Virus record (IMG/VR): IMGVR_UViG_3300034279_001861
Span: 1 to 64,000 of that record
Direction: 5' to 3' (one strand)
Origin: a virus
DNA length: 64,000 nt
Shown here: in pieces, positions 55,201 to 62,219 of the stretch
Layout: every line of letters begins with the position of its first letter
Position numbering within the stretch: position 1 is the first letter of the stretch
Translations under genes and position numbers: made by a program
Notes under the pieces: model-generated
The model's input: the letters and a program-made list of their open reading frames with translations, nothing else
Told to the model about the DNA's origin: nothing
The model's database searches: none

Positions 55201-55715
55201 CCGTTTGGAGGCATAAACTTCACAAGATTGGTAACATAAATGCTACCAATGTTAGGAAGCTTAAACTGCTCAAAAAGTTTGAGCAACATTAAGCCGTCTT
55301 CGTCCGCAAAGCACCGTTTTTGATTAAGGGCCGCACCCCATGGATTTTTGTTAATGATCATTATCTTGGCCGGTCGAGGGCCAGCAACGTCAGCCCCCCA
55401 CAAGTGCCCAGGAAGAAACTTTACGTCTTTCGTTTGATGTGATGCTATTTCTACCGGCAAAACAAACGAAGAGTCTCGCAAAGCACTGCGGATAAGCTCG
55501 TACATAAACGAGTCACTAGCGTCGCCTCTCGCTTCAGCGTGTTGTGTAAAAGCACTTCCACCGTAAAGCGTAGGTAGTTCCGGCGAATCTAAAGGATAAA
55601 TTGCAGAACTAGTTCTAATTTCTGCTAACTTGTTCAGCTTGAATTGCTGTGACTTGACATTAGAACGATTAAGAACGTTTACCGTCCCACCTAGTTTTTG
55701 TATTTTTCTAGCCAT
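52212..55715 (-). CDS. Family A DNA polymerase with N-terminal uracil-DNA-glycosylase-like domain
   Basis: 1167 residues in three parts. About 90-290: UDG-like fold (AKIMIINKNPWGAALNQKRC, IYVTNLVKFMPP, FILCLGTDASKALLGDG, VMTVVHPRQT). About 320-560: DEDD 3'-5' exonuclease (VIAVDAEWHG; GHFFNADLEWLVGYG; GMWDADVTLRLYYK). About 600-1130: polymerase A with motif A VEADYVGAELFGMAV, motif B RIVAKSVIFGIAYGRG and motif C LLLQVHDAILLEVP; ETGRWSSARPNLQN is the fingers entry. All key Asp/Lys/Tyr residues are present. It is the replicative polymerase of this phage. UDG-like domains fused to phage Pol A are known in SPO1-type phages; here the role could be uracil sensing or structural. Confidence 0.95.
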   Translation of the reverse strand: MARKIQKLGGTVNVLNRSNVKSQQFKLNKLAEIRTSSAIYPLDSPELPTLYGGSAFTQHAEARGDASDSFMYELIRSALRDSSFVLPVEIASHQTKDVKFLPGHLWGADVAGPRPAKIMIINKNPWGAALNQKRCFADEDGLMLLKLFEQFKLPNIGSIYVTNLVKFMPPNGKTTFRAQWVKDGAYLLAHEIKIVRPDFILCLGTDASKALLGDGHGVNEMLGKVVKYKYNTALDKESVADSWSEAAVMTVVHPRQTIRDQSAIRSLETGIASFVNLTSGKDVSFDTTVQHNVVSTVDELIYYLTEIDKEYISIEEVIAVDAEWHGSHGVNKGSYMRTIQLAWKPKKAIGIILHHAGGAINEELDVLNDPEIAALLTTFFKGGKVTVTREDGQKLDLQFKRKRVVGHFFNADLEWLVGYGIDIQECFSCKLYDLELPQLDKLPKGSKALFNAYFADGFEPGSTVPAWYRTKYEGGADTGLMCHAIEETAQYKLELLAARYLNAPRYDTALQEWKTTYCKKHGLSSEELEGYGECPNETLLPYGMWDADVTLRLYYKFNPMLDSDYDGNCCREAFWESQIATPAVLDIHRNGITLDKARVDFLTVQFVDGRNEIEAKIRKSFNWPDFNIRSLVHLREALFGHQLNGKRDKETGAPVRVRPADAKSLNLMPLYDTSKPPKPWEEIRQKGVESQHNPSTSNKILPILAQEIKDENKQALLRLIRDYRFLDQALKTVLRPPSIDEDTKEVCYDDDGNMEYDKGLAAACCSDGKVRTHIYQTKETGRWSSARPNLQNISKKRDDDFKRLLKSRYKYKLRSLLKASPGYVLVEADYVGAELFGMAVMAGDVNMIDHAKRNQLPENHPDFYDIHSNVAVNAFRLKCAPTKTGLKSIEKTHLRIVAKSVIFGIAYGRGAKAISIAAKEEGIDITVDEAKAVIKTIFNTYPALVPFFEGCKERARGYYLDENQQPVEVPRYLCNCFGRFRRFPDSSGASDLAAEFERQAMNFPIQSMIASVVSRALGYIMDYRDKQRKQGHDMFRLLLQVHDAILLEVPYKYVKHVCEYVLPTYMRKSVPIYPTYISGDREGEPTGSGPYYLGIEGEVMTHWGEKVTDTEAKKYGLPLGQGIVEGCVFHYSEPAKAGDDRSVVFNTKPRLKRDMTPPPPYEQRRKK

Positions 55716-56808
55716 CTATCTTCTTCCAAGAAACTTTGACACCTTGTTTAGCCGCTTCACTGGCAATGTAGTCGTAAAGAAAAGCTTGCTCAAAATCAGC
55801 CGGGTCGGTGTCGTCCGGCAACCATACCGAACAACAACCACCAGCTAATTCTGCTTTTAGCCGTTTTTCTGTTTCCATTAAATTTTCAAGTACTTTAGCT
55901 TTTTCTGCGTCTTTACGTACGTCTGGGTCGAGCAAAAATACAACGGAATGATTTTTAAAACTGGCTGCCAGCAGTTCAAACTGCTTTGTGGTAACAGACG
56001 CACCAAGTATTGCACCAAACGAGTCGCCGCCCCGCCAAACACTGGTAACACCCTCAACAACAATTCCGGTTTCACGTTTTCTCATGTTACCAAAATTATA
56101 AATTACTTGTCGTTTAGGTGTTCCTCTTGCGGTGTAGTATTTAGGAACGCTTGCCAGTTTCCAATCGATGTCAAAAGGAGCTCTAGCTTGAAATCCAACC
56201 ATCTTTTTGTTCATGTAGATCGGAATAATTATACGTTTACGGCACAAAGCATGACTACTGTTTTCGCACCAGTGCACGTTATAATAAACACCAAGCTTTT
56301 TTACATCGAATCCACGAATACTAGTCAACCAAACAACAGCTTGGTGATCTTGAGGTAATTTGTCTATTCGAACAACTTCTCCGGGCCAGCTCATTCTAAA
56401 TGAATCAAGATCTACTTCTTTACCCTCTACGACTTCCGCTTTTGTTAAATCAAAAAGTTTATGCCCGGTAAGCATCACTTCAAGCCGATCGTAACATTCT
56501 TGTTTTTTTAGCGATAGCGGACAACCTGCGTTAAAACAAACAACAAGCCTGTTTTGTATTCTCTGATACTCATCGACTGTTCCATATCTGTGATTAATCA
56601 AACATCGAAATCGCGTGTCGTTGCAAAACGGGCAGCAGACGGCGTAAGTCTCCCCCCAGTTTTGAATGTCAACTGTTTCTTTGTTAGTTAAAAAATCAAT
56701 GCGACGCTTTCGTTCTTGTTTCTCGCTTGAATTTCCTATTCTTACGTTTTTGAAAGTCGCTTTAATTCTGTTGTAAAGAAGTAAATTTAAAGGTTTGTCT
56801 GCCATCAT
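55708..56808 (-). CDS. DnaG-type primase with zinc ribbon and TOPRIM domain
   Basis: N-terminal zinc ribbon (ETYAVCCPFCNDTRFRCLIN ... VVCFNAGCPL, residues about 50-100), then a TOPRIM domain with TGIVVEGVTSVWRGGDSFGA (catalytic Glu near residue 245) and HSVVFLLDPDVRKDAEKAKV (DPD). These are the standard primase motifs. Makes RNA primers on the lagging strand together with the DnaB-like helicase encoded directly upstream (4-base overlap). 366 residues, shorter than cellular DnaG and without a helicase-binding tail. Confidence 0.85.
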   Translation of the reverse strand: MMADKPLNLLLYNRIKATFKNVRIGNSSEKQERKRRIDFLTNKETVDIQNWGETYAVCCPFCNDTRFRCLINHRYGTVDEYQRIQNRLVVCFNAGCPLSLKKQECYDRLEVMLTGHKLFDLTKAEVVEGKEVDLDSFRMSWPGEVVRIDKLPQDHQAVVWLTSIRGFDVKKLGVYYNVHWCENSSHALCRKRIIIPIYMNKKMVGFQARAPFDIDWKLASVPKYYTARGTPKRQVIYNFGNMRKRETGIVVEGVTSVWRGGDSFGAILGASVTTKQFELLAASFKNHSVVFLLDPDVRKDAEKAKVLENLMETEKRLKAELAGGCCSVWLPDDTDPADFEQAFLYDYIASEAAKQGVKVSWKKIDG

Positions 56809-58502
56809 GTCTGCTCTTGTGTTTCATTTGCTTCGTCATAGGAATTGTTAAAATCAAATTCGTCATCGACATCAGAACCATCAGCTTCCGTATTTTCTTC
56901 AATACTTGGTATAAACCCATCAATCGGTGGTGCAACAATTTGACTGTCAGCAATACTTTCTTTTCGAACTATTCGACCAAGTCTGTCAATTGTGTAACCT
57001 TCGGGCGACGTCACAGTGTTAAATAGGCCATCTACTTTAAGAAGAACAGGATTGTGTTTTCCAGCTCGTCGCTGCTTAGAACAAGTAAGCTGACCCATGT
57101 AGTCGTCATTTAACCTACTACCTGCAAAACAGAAAGCGAAGTTTTCTCCGAAGCTTTTTGAACCTTTTGCCTGTGTGTGATCCATTCGTTTTGCTGGATT
57201 TAAGATAGCGTTGGCTTCGCCCGATAATTGATGAAAGGCCCAAACAGGGGTGTTAAAAGGCATAGCAATCCTGTTAACAAGGTTTAAGCCAGCTAGCTGA
57301 TACAAAACGTCTTCCCTTTGTCTTTGCTTCGGGTCAACCGTCACATCTCGCTGTACCATCAAGCCTACATAGTCCAAAATAACGGTAGCTACAAAATAAT
57401 CAGGACCACATCGCTTTAATTCCGTTTTTATAGCCGAAGCTATCTCAGGAACACCGCGGTTTCCGGCAGTCTTGAACTTCTCGTGTCTACCGGTAAAGTC
57501 GAGGCAAACAGTGTGCTCGTTAACAATCGGCAAAACACGTTGGTACCTTTGCATTTCAGGTTCAAATACACCGTTGGCAATCTGCTCCTTAAAAAGTACT
57601 TTTTCGTAATCGTTTGGTTGTTCTGGATCAGTGCCGAATATTGAAACACCGTTGGTTCCCATCACTTGCAATCGTGTGCGAGATATTTGAGCTGAGTACA
57701 TCAGCAACCTATCTCGAAGTTCGTTTTGCAGTGGAGCCTCGTAGGAAACTAAAACAGCCAAACCTTTTTTACCGTTCGATTCACCGCTTAAAAACCTAGC
57801 AAAAGCTTGTTTCGCAGCCGCGTACCACAGCATTACAGCCAGCGTGGTCTTGTACGAACCAAACGGAGCTAAAATAGCGTACGCTTCACCCGGAGCCGTA
57901 CCGCTGTCAAGAAACGTATCAAGAAAACCAATACCGCACGATGTCAAACTTACATTTGCACGCTGATCCCAGCCGTCGGGCAAAGTTAAATTTCTACCGC
58001 CAGATATCGACAAGCCCATCAACGACTCAGTCTGTGCTGATGCTTGCTCGAAGATAGCAGGTAACTGCCCTATATCATCTAGGTCCCGTAGCTTGGCTAT
58101 TGCAAGCTTCTTTTGCTGCTCGAGCAAAAACTTAGTCGCAAACTTGAAAGCAAACGATTCTGACTTTGAACTCTTTGGACCTTCTTGATCTTTAAACAAG
58201 TCAGGATCGAAGGCGTAGTAAAGAAAATCGTCTAGCTCGTCGTACTCTTCGGTATCTAGTTCCAAAAAGCCTTTTTCAATATAGCTAGCGACATCCGCAT
58301 TAATCTGCGAAAGCTCAGGAAGACAGTTGTTTTCGTTAAAATAATCCCAAACCACTTTGTAAAGTAACTGATACCCTACAAAATCAAAATGACCCGCAGT
58401 CAGGCTCGATCTGAAACTTTCAAATACCTGTTCGTTTCTGAACAGAATTGCCAGAAAAAGTTTCAAGTGAGCGTCTGACAGCGTCGATTGCTGCCCACTC
58501 AT
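56805..58502 (-). CDS. DnaB-like replicative helicase with atypical P-loop
   Basis: 565 residues: an N-terminal helical domain (DAHLKLFLAILFRNEQVFES) and a C-terminal RecA-like ATPase. The Walker A reads AILAPFGSYKTTLAVMLWYA near residue 210, with Tyr in place of the Gly before Lys. Walker B is VATVILDYVGLMVQRDV, and VWAFHQLSGEANAILNP fits the motif H4 region, followed by KGSKSFGENFAF. Unwinds the fork ahead of the polymerase. The atypical P-loop matches the similar change in the RecA-like protein at 47452. Confidence 0.8.
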   Translation of the reverse strand: MSGQQSTLSDAHLKLFLAILFRNEQVFESFRSSLTAGHFDFVGYQLLYKVVWDYFNENNCLPELSQINADVASYIEKGFLELDTEEYDELDDFLYYAFDPDLFKDQEGPKSSKSESFAFKFATKFLLEQQKKLAIAKLRDLDDIGQLPAIFEQASAQTESLMGLSISGGRNLTLPDGWDQRANVSLTSCGIGFLDTFLDSGTAPGEAYAILAPFGSYKTTLAVMLWYAAAKQAFARFLSGESNGKKGLAVLVSYEAPLQNELRDRLLMYSAQISRTRLQVMGTNGVSIFGTDPEQPNDYEKVLFKEQIANGVFEPEMQRYQRVLPIVNEHTVCLDFTGRHEKFKTAGNRGVPEIASAIKTELKRCGPDYFVATVILDYVGLMVQRDVTVDPKQRQREDVLYQLAGLNLVNRIAMPFNTPVWAFHQLSGEANAILNPAKRMDHTQAKGSKSFGENFAFCFAGSRLNDDYMGQLTCSKQRRAGKHNPVLLKVDGLFNTVTSPEGYTIDRLGRIVRKESIADSQIVAPPIDGFIPSIEENTEADGSDVDDEFDFNNSYDEANETQEQT

Positions 58503-58513
58503 GACGATTTCCT

Positions 58514-59311
58514 TTAAGCGTCTCTGGCTGATTCAACCAAAGACAAAGCCAATTTTTTAAACCTTGAAGACAAACTAGCACCGTAAACCGAATTGTAAAT
58601 TTCCGGAAAAACAGTGTAGTCAAAAGCCGCCAAAAATTCTAAATCGTCTGCGTACTGTTGCATACGCAAAAGAATAGAATCTAAGTTCACATCGGCTTTA
58701 CGCTTGTCTTCTTCCGCTTGAAGTGTACTGACCGCTAAACAATAACGAAAAAGCGGCGATAACTCCAAACGAACATCAAGTAAAGAACAATATACAGCTG
58801 AAGCCATAGGCTGCCTAGCCCCTGCGGCTGCAGATGTTCGAAGAAGTATTTCAGTTTTTGCTCTGTGTGAATCCGCTATAAATTTTGCCTGCACACGTCT
58901 AAAAGCGTCTTTAGCAAAATCCGCGACGACTGTTGCGTTATTTTGAGATGCCAATTGCAAAACAGTCGGCGTTGGTAACGAACTAGATCGCAACGAATAA
59001 AACAAAATCCGCACGTATTCAATAGGTGTTTTAGGTTTTGAAATATCCGCCACCTTCTGATAAGCAACCAACCACTGGTTCTTTTTTGGCTTTTCTTCTG
59101 GTGTGTTGTAACGGTTACCACCGTCCAAGCTTTTAGCTGGATTGTAAACTTGCGAGGCAGAACTGAGCCTACACAAATCCAAAACACGACGCTCAAGTAC
59201 GTAAGTTTTCTTAAAAAGATCTACGTAGACTGGAATTTCCGGTTGGTCGCTGAAAGTGACGCAGGCAGGCCTAGCTGTCGCTGACGGTTTAGGCTGCTTT
59301 GAAAATGTCAT
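58514..59311 (-). CDS. Hypothetical protein in the replication operon (265 aa)
   Basis: Start ATG 59311 (MTFSKQPKPSATARPACVTF), with GGAGAAGG upstream and overlapping the helicase stop by 4 bases. Helical, with VYVDLFKKTYVLERRVLDLC and, at the C-terminus, SSRFKKLALSLVESARDA. By position between two helicase genes it might be a helicase loader or clamp-like accessory (like T4 gp59), but there is no sequence support. Confidence 0.6.
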   Translation of the reverse strand: MTFSKQPKPSATARPACVTFSDQPEIPVYVDLFKKTYVLERRVLDLCRLSSASQVYNPAKSLDGGNRYNTPEEKPKKNQWLVAYQKVADISKPKTPIEYVRILFYSLRSSSLPTPTVLQLASQNNATVVADFAKDAFRRVQAKFIADSHRAKTEILLRTSAAAGARQPMASAVYCSLLDVRLELSPLFRYCLAVSTLQAEEDKRKADVNLDSILLRMQQYADDLEFLAAFDYTVFPEIYNSVYGASLSSRFKKLALSLVESARDA

Positions 59312-60816
59312 TCGTATTCCTTCTCCAGCTGTGGATTTTGAAACTTCTGTCTCCAACCGTGTTTTCTGTAAACTTTCATACGACCTTTTGTGTGCCGATT
59401 AAAACCACTGTCCCAGCCGTCAAGATAGTCGTGAATAACACCGCTAGCTTTGCCTTCAGCGATGCGACTAACGCGGCCTGGAATTTGCGTGCTGTCAATT
59501 TCACTGCTGCCGCCGTTTCCACGTATAAGTACAGCTAAGTTGTTAAACGAAACACCTACATTCCAAACAGTCGTAGCAATCACTTTTTTCAATTGACCTT
59601 TTTCAAACTGCTGCGTGAGCATCTTCTTACGTGTAAAATCCATAAGCGGTTCTTCGGAACTACAAAACCCTTGTTGCTTGTAGGCCTGGAGCTCTTGCGG
59701 TTCCAGCCCATTGTCAGCATACACCAAAGTAAACTCAGGCAACAGCTTTTTCAAATGAAAAGCGTGAATAATGGTATCTACCGTAATAAGTACTTGCGTA
59801 TCTTTATCGTAGCTCCTGGCATCTTGTGCGATCAAAGCGTTGCGACCGTCGTTTTTCCACAAACCTGCACGTTTTCGTTTAACTTTTTCGTCCGTGTCTA
59901 TACCGGCACAGGGATTGTAGTCCAGCTTTACGTTTGTCCAATGCACTTCAATAGGAACAACCAGTCCCGCCCCCTGGGAAGTCTGGTAATCCACACGATA
60001 AATTATCGGCCCAAATATTCCCTCTAATCGCAAATCCTTTCCATCAAATCGAGCATCGTGCGAAGCTGATAATCCGTAGTTTCGACTGTTTTGCCAGCGA
60101 ATAAGCTCTTCTGAGGCGTTATCCGCTGCAAGTTCATGGCACTCGTCTCCGATAAGAATATCGGCGTCCGCCGGACTGTGCTTAAGCGAACCAGCCGTGT
60201 AACACATGACTCGTCGGTTTTTAACCTTGTGGCCGCCACCTACAATGCCGACGTCACCAACCATGGAAGTAAGCTCGTTGTAGATTCTATCACAAAGAAC
60301 AGGCACACGCCTGGAAACGATATCAATCCTAGCTTTAGGAAAAACTGACGCAATAATTCCTATCATAAACGATTTACCGAAACCAGGAGCACAGTCAATT
60401 CTACCGCAACTATTGTTGATGACTGCCTGCAAAAACTCAGGTTGATGTTCTCGTAACGTGTAATCTTTGATGTTCTGCATGTAAAGCTTGAATCGATCTG
60501 GCTTTTTTACCGTGGTAGTATCGACAAAGCTAACTTTGTAGCCCGCAGCTTTAAGTGTTTTAGATATGGTTTTCCAAAAACCAAAAGGTGTGGCTATTCG
60601 TCCTTTATGATCTAGCTCAAACAAAGTGTGGTGGTCGATTGCAAATGGCTTTTGTCCGCTTCTTTTAGCCTCGTAAAGCTCTTTTCCAACAAGTTGCCTA
60701 TACGAGTCGAAACTAAGCTTTGGCGACAATATAGCTTCTATTTTGTCATCTGGAATTAAAGGATCAACAAGCAAAAAATTACCGTTTTTACGTAAAACAA
60801 CTTCTTTAGCCATCAT
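59308..60816 (-). CDS. SF2 DNA helicase (UvsW/Rad25-like)
   Basis: About 502 residues from the MMAKEVVLRKNG start; a longer frame to 60888 reads through an intergenic hairpin and is not used. Motifs: LREHQPEFLQAVINNSCGRI (Q-like), CAPGFGKSFMIGIIASVFPK (I), ADILIGDECHELAAD (II), YGLSASHDARFD (III), and IDSTQIPGRVSRIAEG (VI). This is the UvsW type of phage helicase that remodels branched DNA and R-loops. N-terminal about 80 residues are a small accessory domain. Confidence 0.85.
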   Translation of the reverse strand: MMAKEVVLRKNGNFLLVDPLIPDDKIEAILSPKLSFDSYRQLVGKELYEAKRSGQKPFAIDHHTLFELDHKGRIATPFGFWKTISKTLKAAGYKVSFVDTTTVKKPDRFKLYMQNIKDYTLREHQPEFLQAVINNSCGRIDCAPGFGKSFMIGIIASVFPKARIDIVSRRVPVLCDRIYNELTSMVGDVGIVGGGHKVKNRRVMCYTAGSLKHSPADADILIGDECHELAADNASEELIRWQNSRNYGLSASHDARFDGKDLRLEGIFGPIIYRVDYQTSQGAGLVVPIEVHWTNVKLDYNPCAGIDTDEKVKRKRAGLWKNDGRNALIAQDARSYDKDTQVLITVDTIIHAFHLKKLLPEFTLVYADNGLEPQELQAYKQQGFCSSEEPLMDFTRKKMLTQQFEKGQLKKVIATTVWNVGVSFNNLAVLIRGNGGSSEIDSTQIPGRVSRIAEGKASGVIHDYLDGWDSGFNRHTKGRMKVYRKHGWRQKFQNPQLEKEYE

Positions 60817-60883
60817 ATAGCCCATTGTAAACAAGAGATTTTCAAGTAGAATAGCTATAGCTGCGACGACAGCGAAGCCAATT

Positions 60884-60919
60884 ACCATCTGAGCCTCACA
60901 ACTCAGATGGTTTTTTTTT
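60884..60919 (+). terminator. Plus-strand terminator-like hairpin
   Basis: Plus strand CCATCTGAG-CCTCACAA-CTCAGATGG followed by nine T. The 9-bp stem and U-run are ideal for an intrinsic terminator, but in the plus direction, where no gene is seen; on the minus strand the A-run precedes the hairpin. It lies between the 60922 stop and the UvsW-like start. It may block antisense transcription or work as a weak bidirectional terminator. Confidence 0.6.
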
Positions 60920-60921
60920 GT

Positions 60922-61398
60922 CTAATCCGAAGTTTTGTTTTGTCTTTCAAACACGTCGACAACTTCATAATGCCCATACTCGCCAGGCTTCCAAGGTGAT
61001 AAACCTTTGTACTTGCCTGCAATGGTCATAAGCTGAACAAACACGTCCGGCAAAAAGCCAGTCGGTAAAACAAAAGCAATCGTAGCAATCTGGCCCGGCA
61101 CTATTGATTCGTGAACGGAATAACGTTCTCTGCCGACTGCATTCTTGTAGTAAACTCTGTGCCATCTTTTTTCCCTTAGTTCAACGTCGATTGCAGTGTC
61201 CCAGTGAATTTTCTTTACTGCGTCTTGATGCGACGAAAGTAGTTTCGACGCCATTACCATGTTCGATCTATGCCATGTCGACAAAAACAAAATCTTGTCT
61301 GTTAGGTTTCTGGCAAACAAAAATCGACCAGACTCCTTGTCCTTAGCATTACCCAAACAAGGCGACGTAAATCGTATCTGAACGTTGTAATCTTTCAT
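60922..61398 (-). CDS. Hypothetical protein (158 aa)
   Basis: MKDYNVQIRFTSPCLGNAKD, then GRFLFARNLTDKILFLSTWH and HWDTAIDVELREKRWHRVYY. Beta-rich throughout. Start overlaps the upstream stop. It looks like a single-domain beta protein in the recombination block; no match recognised. Confidence 0.65.
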   Translation of the reverse strand: MKDYNVQIRFTSPCLGNAKDKESGRFLFARNLTDKILFLSTWHRSNMVMASKLLSSHQDAVKKIHWDTAIDVELREKRWHRVYYKNAVGRERYSVHESIVPGQIATIAFVLPTGFLPDVFVQLMTIAGKYKGLSPWKPGEYGHYEVVDVFERQNKTSD

Positions 61399-62219
61399 TT
61401 TTTCTCGAGACTACTTAAATACATTTTCTTCGCTTGATGGCTTTTAAAAAAAATATCTGCGTCAAAAAACTCTAGCTTGGTCTGAAAAGAAAGCCAATGT
61501 CTTACGACAAAGTGTAAAAAAAGACGAGATAGCTCAAAAAGCTTGTTTTTCGATGCTCTGGCTTTTGCTTCTACATGTAGAAAATTGTCCGTGGGGACAA
61601 CTTTTAAAGCATCATGCAAAACTATGGCTCGACTACACTCTGCGTCGTTTGGATTTGTTTTTAAACCAAAATAGCGTTCAATGCGTTGTAAACCCCCGTA
61701 ATTCGGTATCAACCATCTTGGTTCTACCAAAGTCGCGACAAAATGCATTGCTGGGTCTAAGTTCCAATCAGAACCTAAAGCCGAAAATACCGGAGCCAAA
61801 CAGTGGTCTTGCCAAGCTATGTCGACGGCTTCAGGTATGTTTTCATACATGCCTCTGGCAAGCAAGTACGTGTTTATAGAATTGTCGTCAAGCAAATGCC
61901 AGTTACACGACTGCCGCCTGCAAGAAGGTATAACGGCAAGGTCGTATAAAAAGTACTTCGACATAGCTAGCGTGCTTGACCAAGGTAATGTCGATCCAAC
62001 GTAGACTCGCGACAAGTTGTCAGCCTTTACCTTGTATCTCCGCACCGTATCGAAATACAACTCAGTAAGTATAGCGTAATTCGAGGGGAAACCAACCACC
62101 CAGTAATCAGACGCAGGCAACTCGCCAAACTTAGGCTTAACTATGTCTTTACCCGCCTGCAGACTCCAAATGTCGCCATTGGAGTCTGCGTGTAAGCAAA
62201 TAAGTGGTTTGGTTGTCAT
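61395..62219 (-). CDS. Hypothetical protein (274 aa)
   Basis: MTTKPLICLHADSNGDIWSL ... alpha/beta with YWVVGFPSNYAILTELYFDT, a Cys/Trp segment CRRQSCNWHLLDDNSINTYL and a basic C-terminus SHQAKKMYLSSLEKK. It sits where T4-like phages place gp47 (Mre11-like) next to gp46, but no metallophosphatase motifs (GDxH, GNHD) are seen, so it is not called that. Overlaps the SbcC-like stop by 4 bases. Confidence 0.6.
   Translation of the reverse strand: MTTKPLICLHADSNGDIWSLQAGKDIVKPKFGELPASDYWVVGFPSNYAILTELYFDTVRRYKVKADNLSRVYVGSTLPWSSTLAMSKYFLYDLAVIPSCRRQSCNWHLLDDNSINTYLLARGMYENIPEAVDIAWQDHCLAPVFSALGSDWNLDPAMHFVATLVEPRWLIPNYGGLQRIERYFGLKTNPNDAECSRAIVLHDALKVVPTDNFLHVEAKARASKNKLFELSRLFLHFVVRHWLSFQTKLEFFDADIFFKSHQAKKMYLSSLEKK

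Noticed and set aside
60817-60888. Hydrophobic N-terminal extension of the UvsW-like helicase
   Set aside because: It arises from reading an intergenic hairpin and spacer; related helicases have no membrane segment and the internal ATG is adequate.
61395-62219. Mre11/gp47-like nuclease next to the gp46-like gene
   Set aside because: None of the metallophosphatase motifs (GDxH, GNHD) is present.
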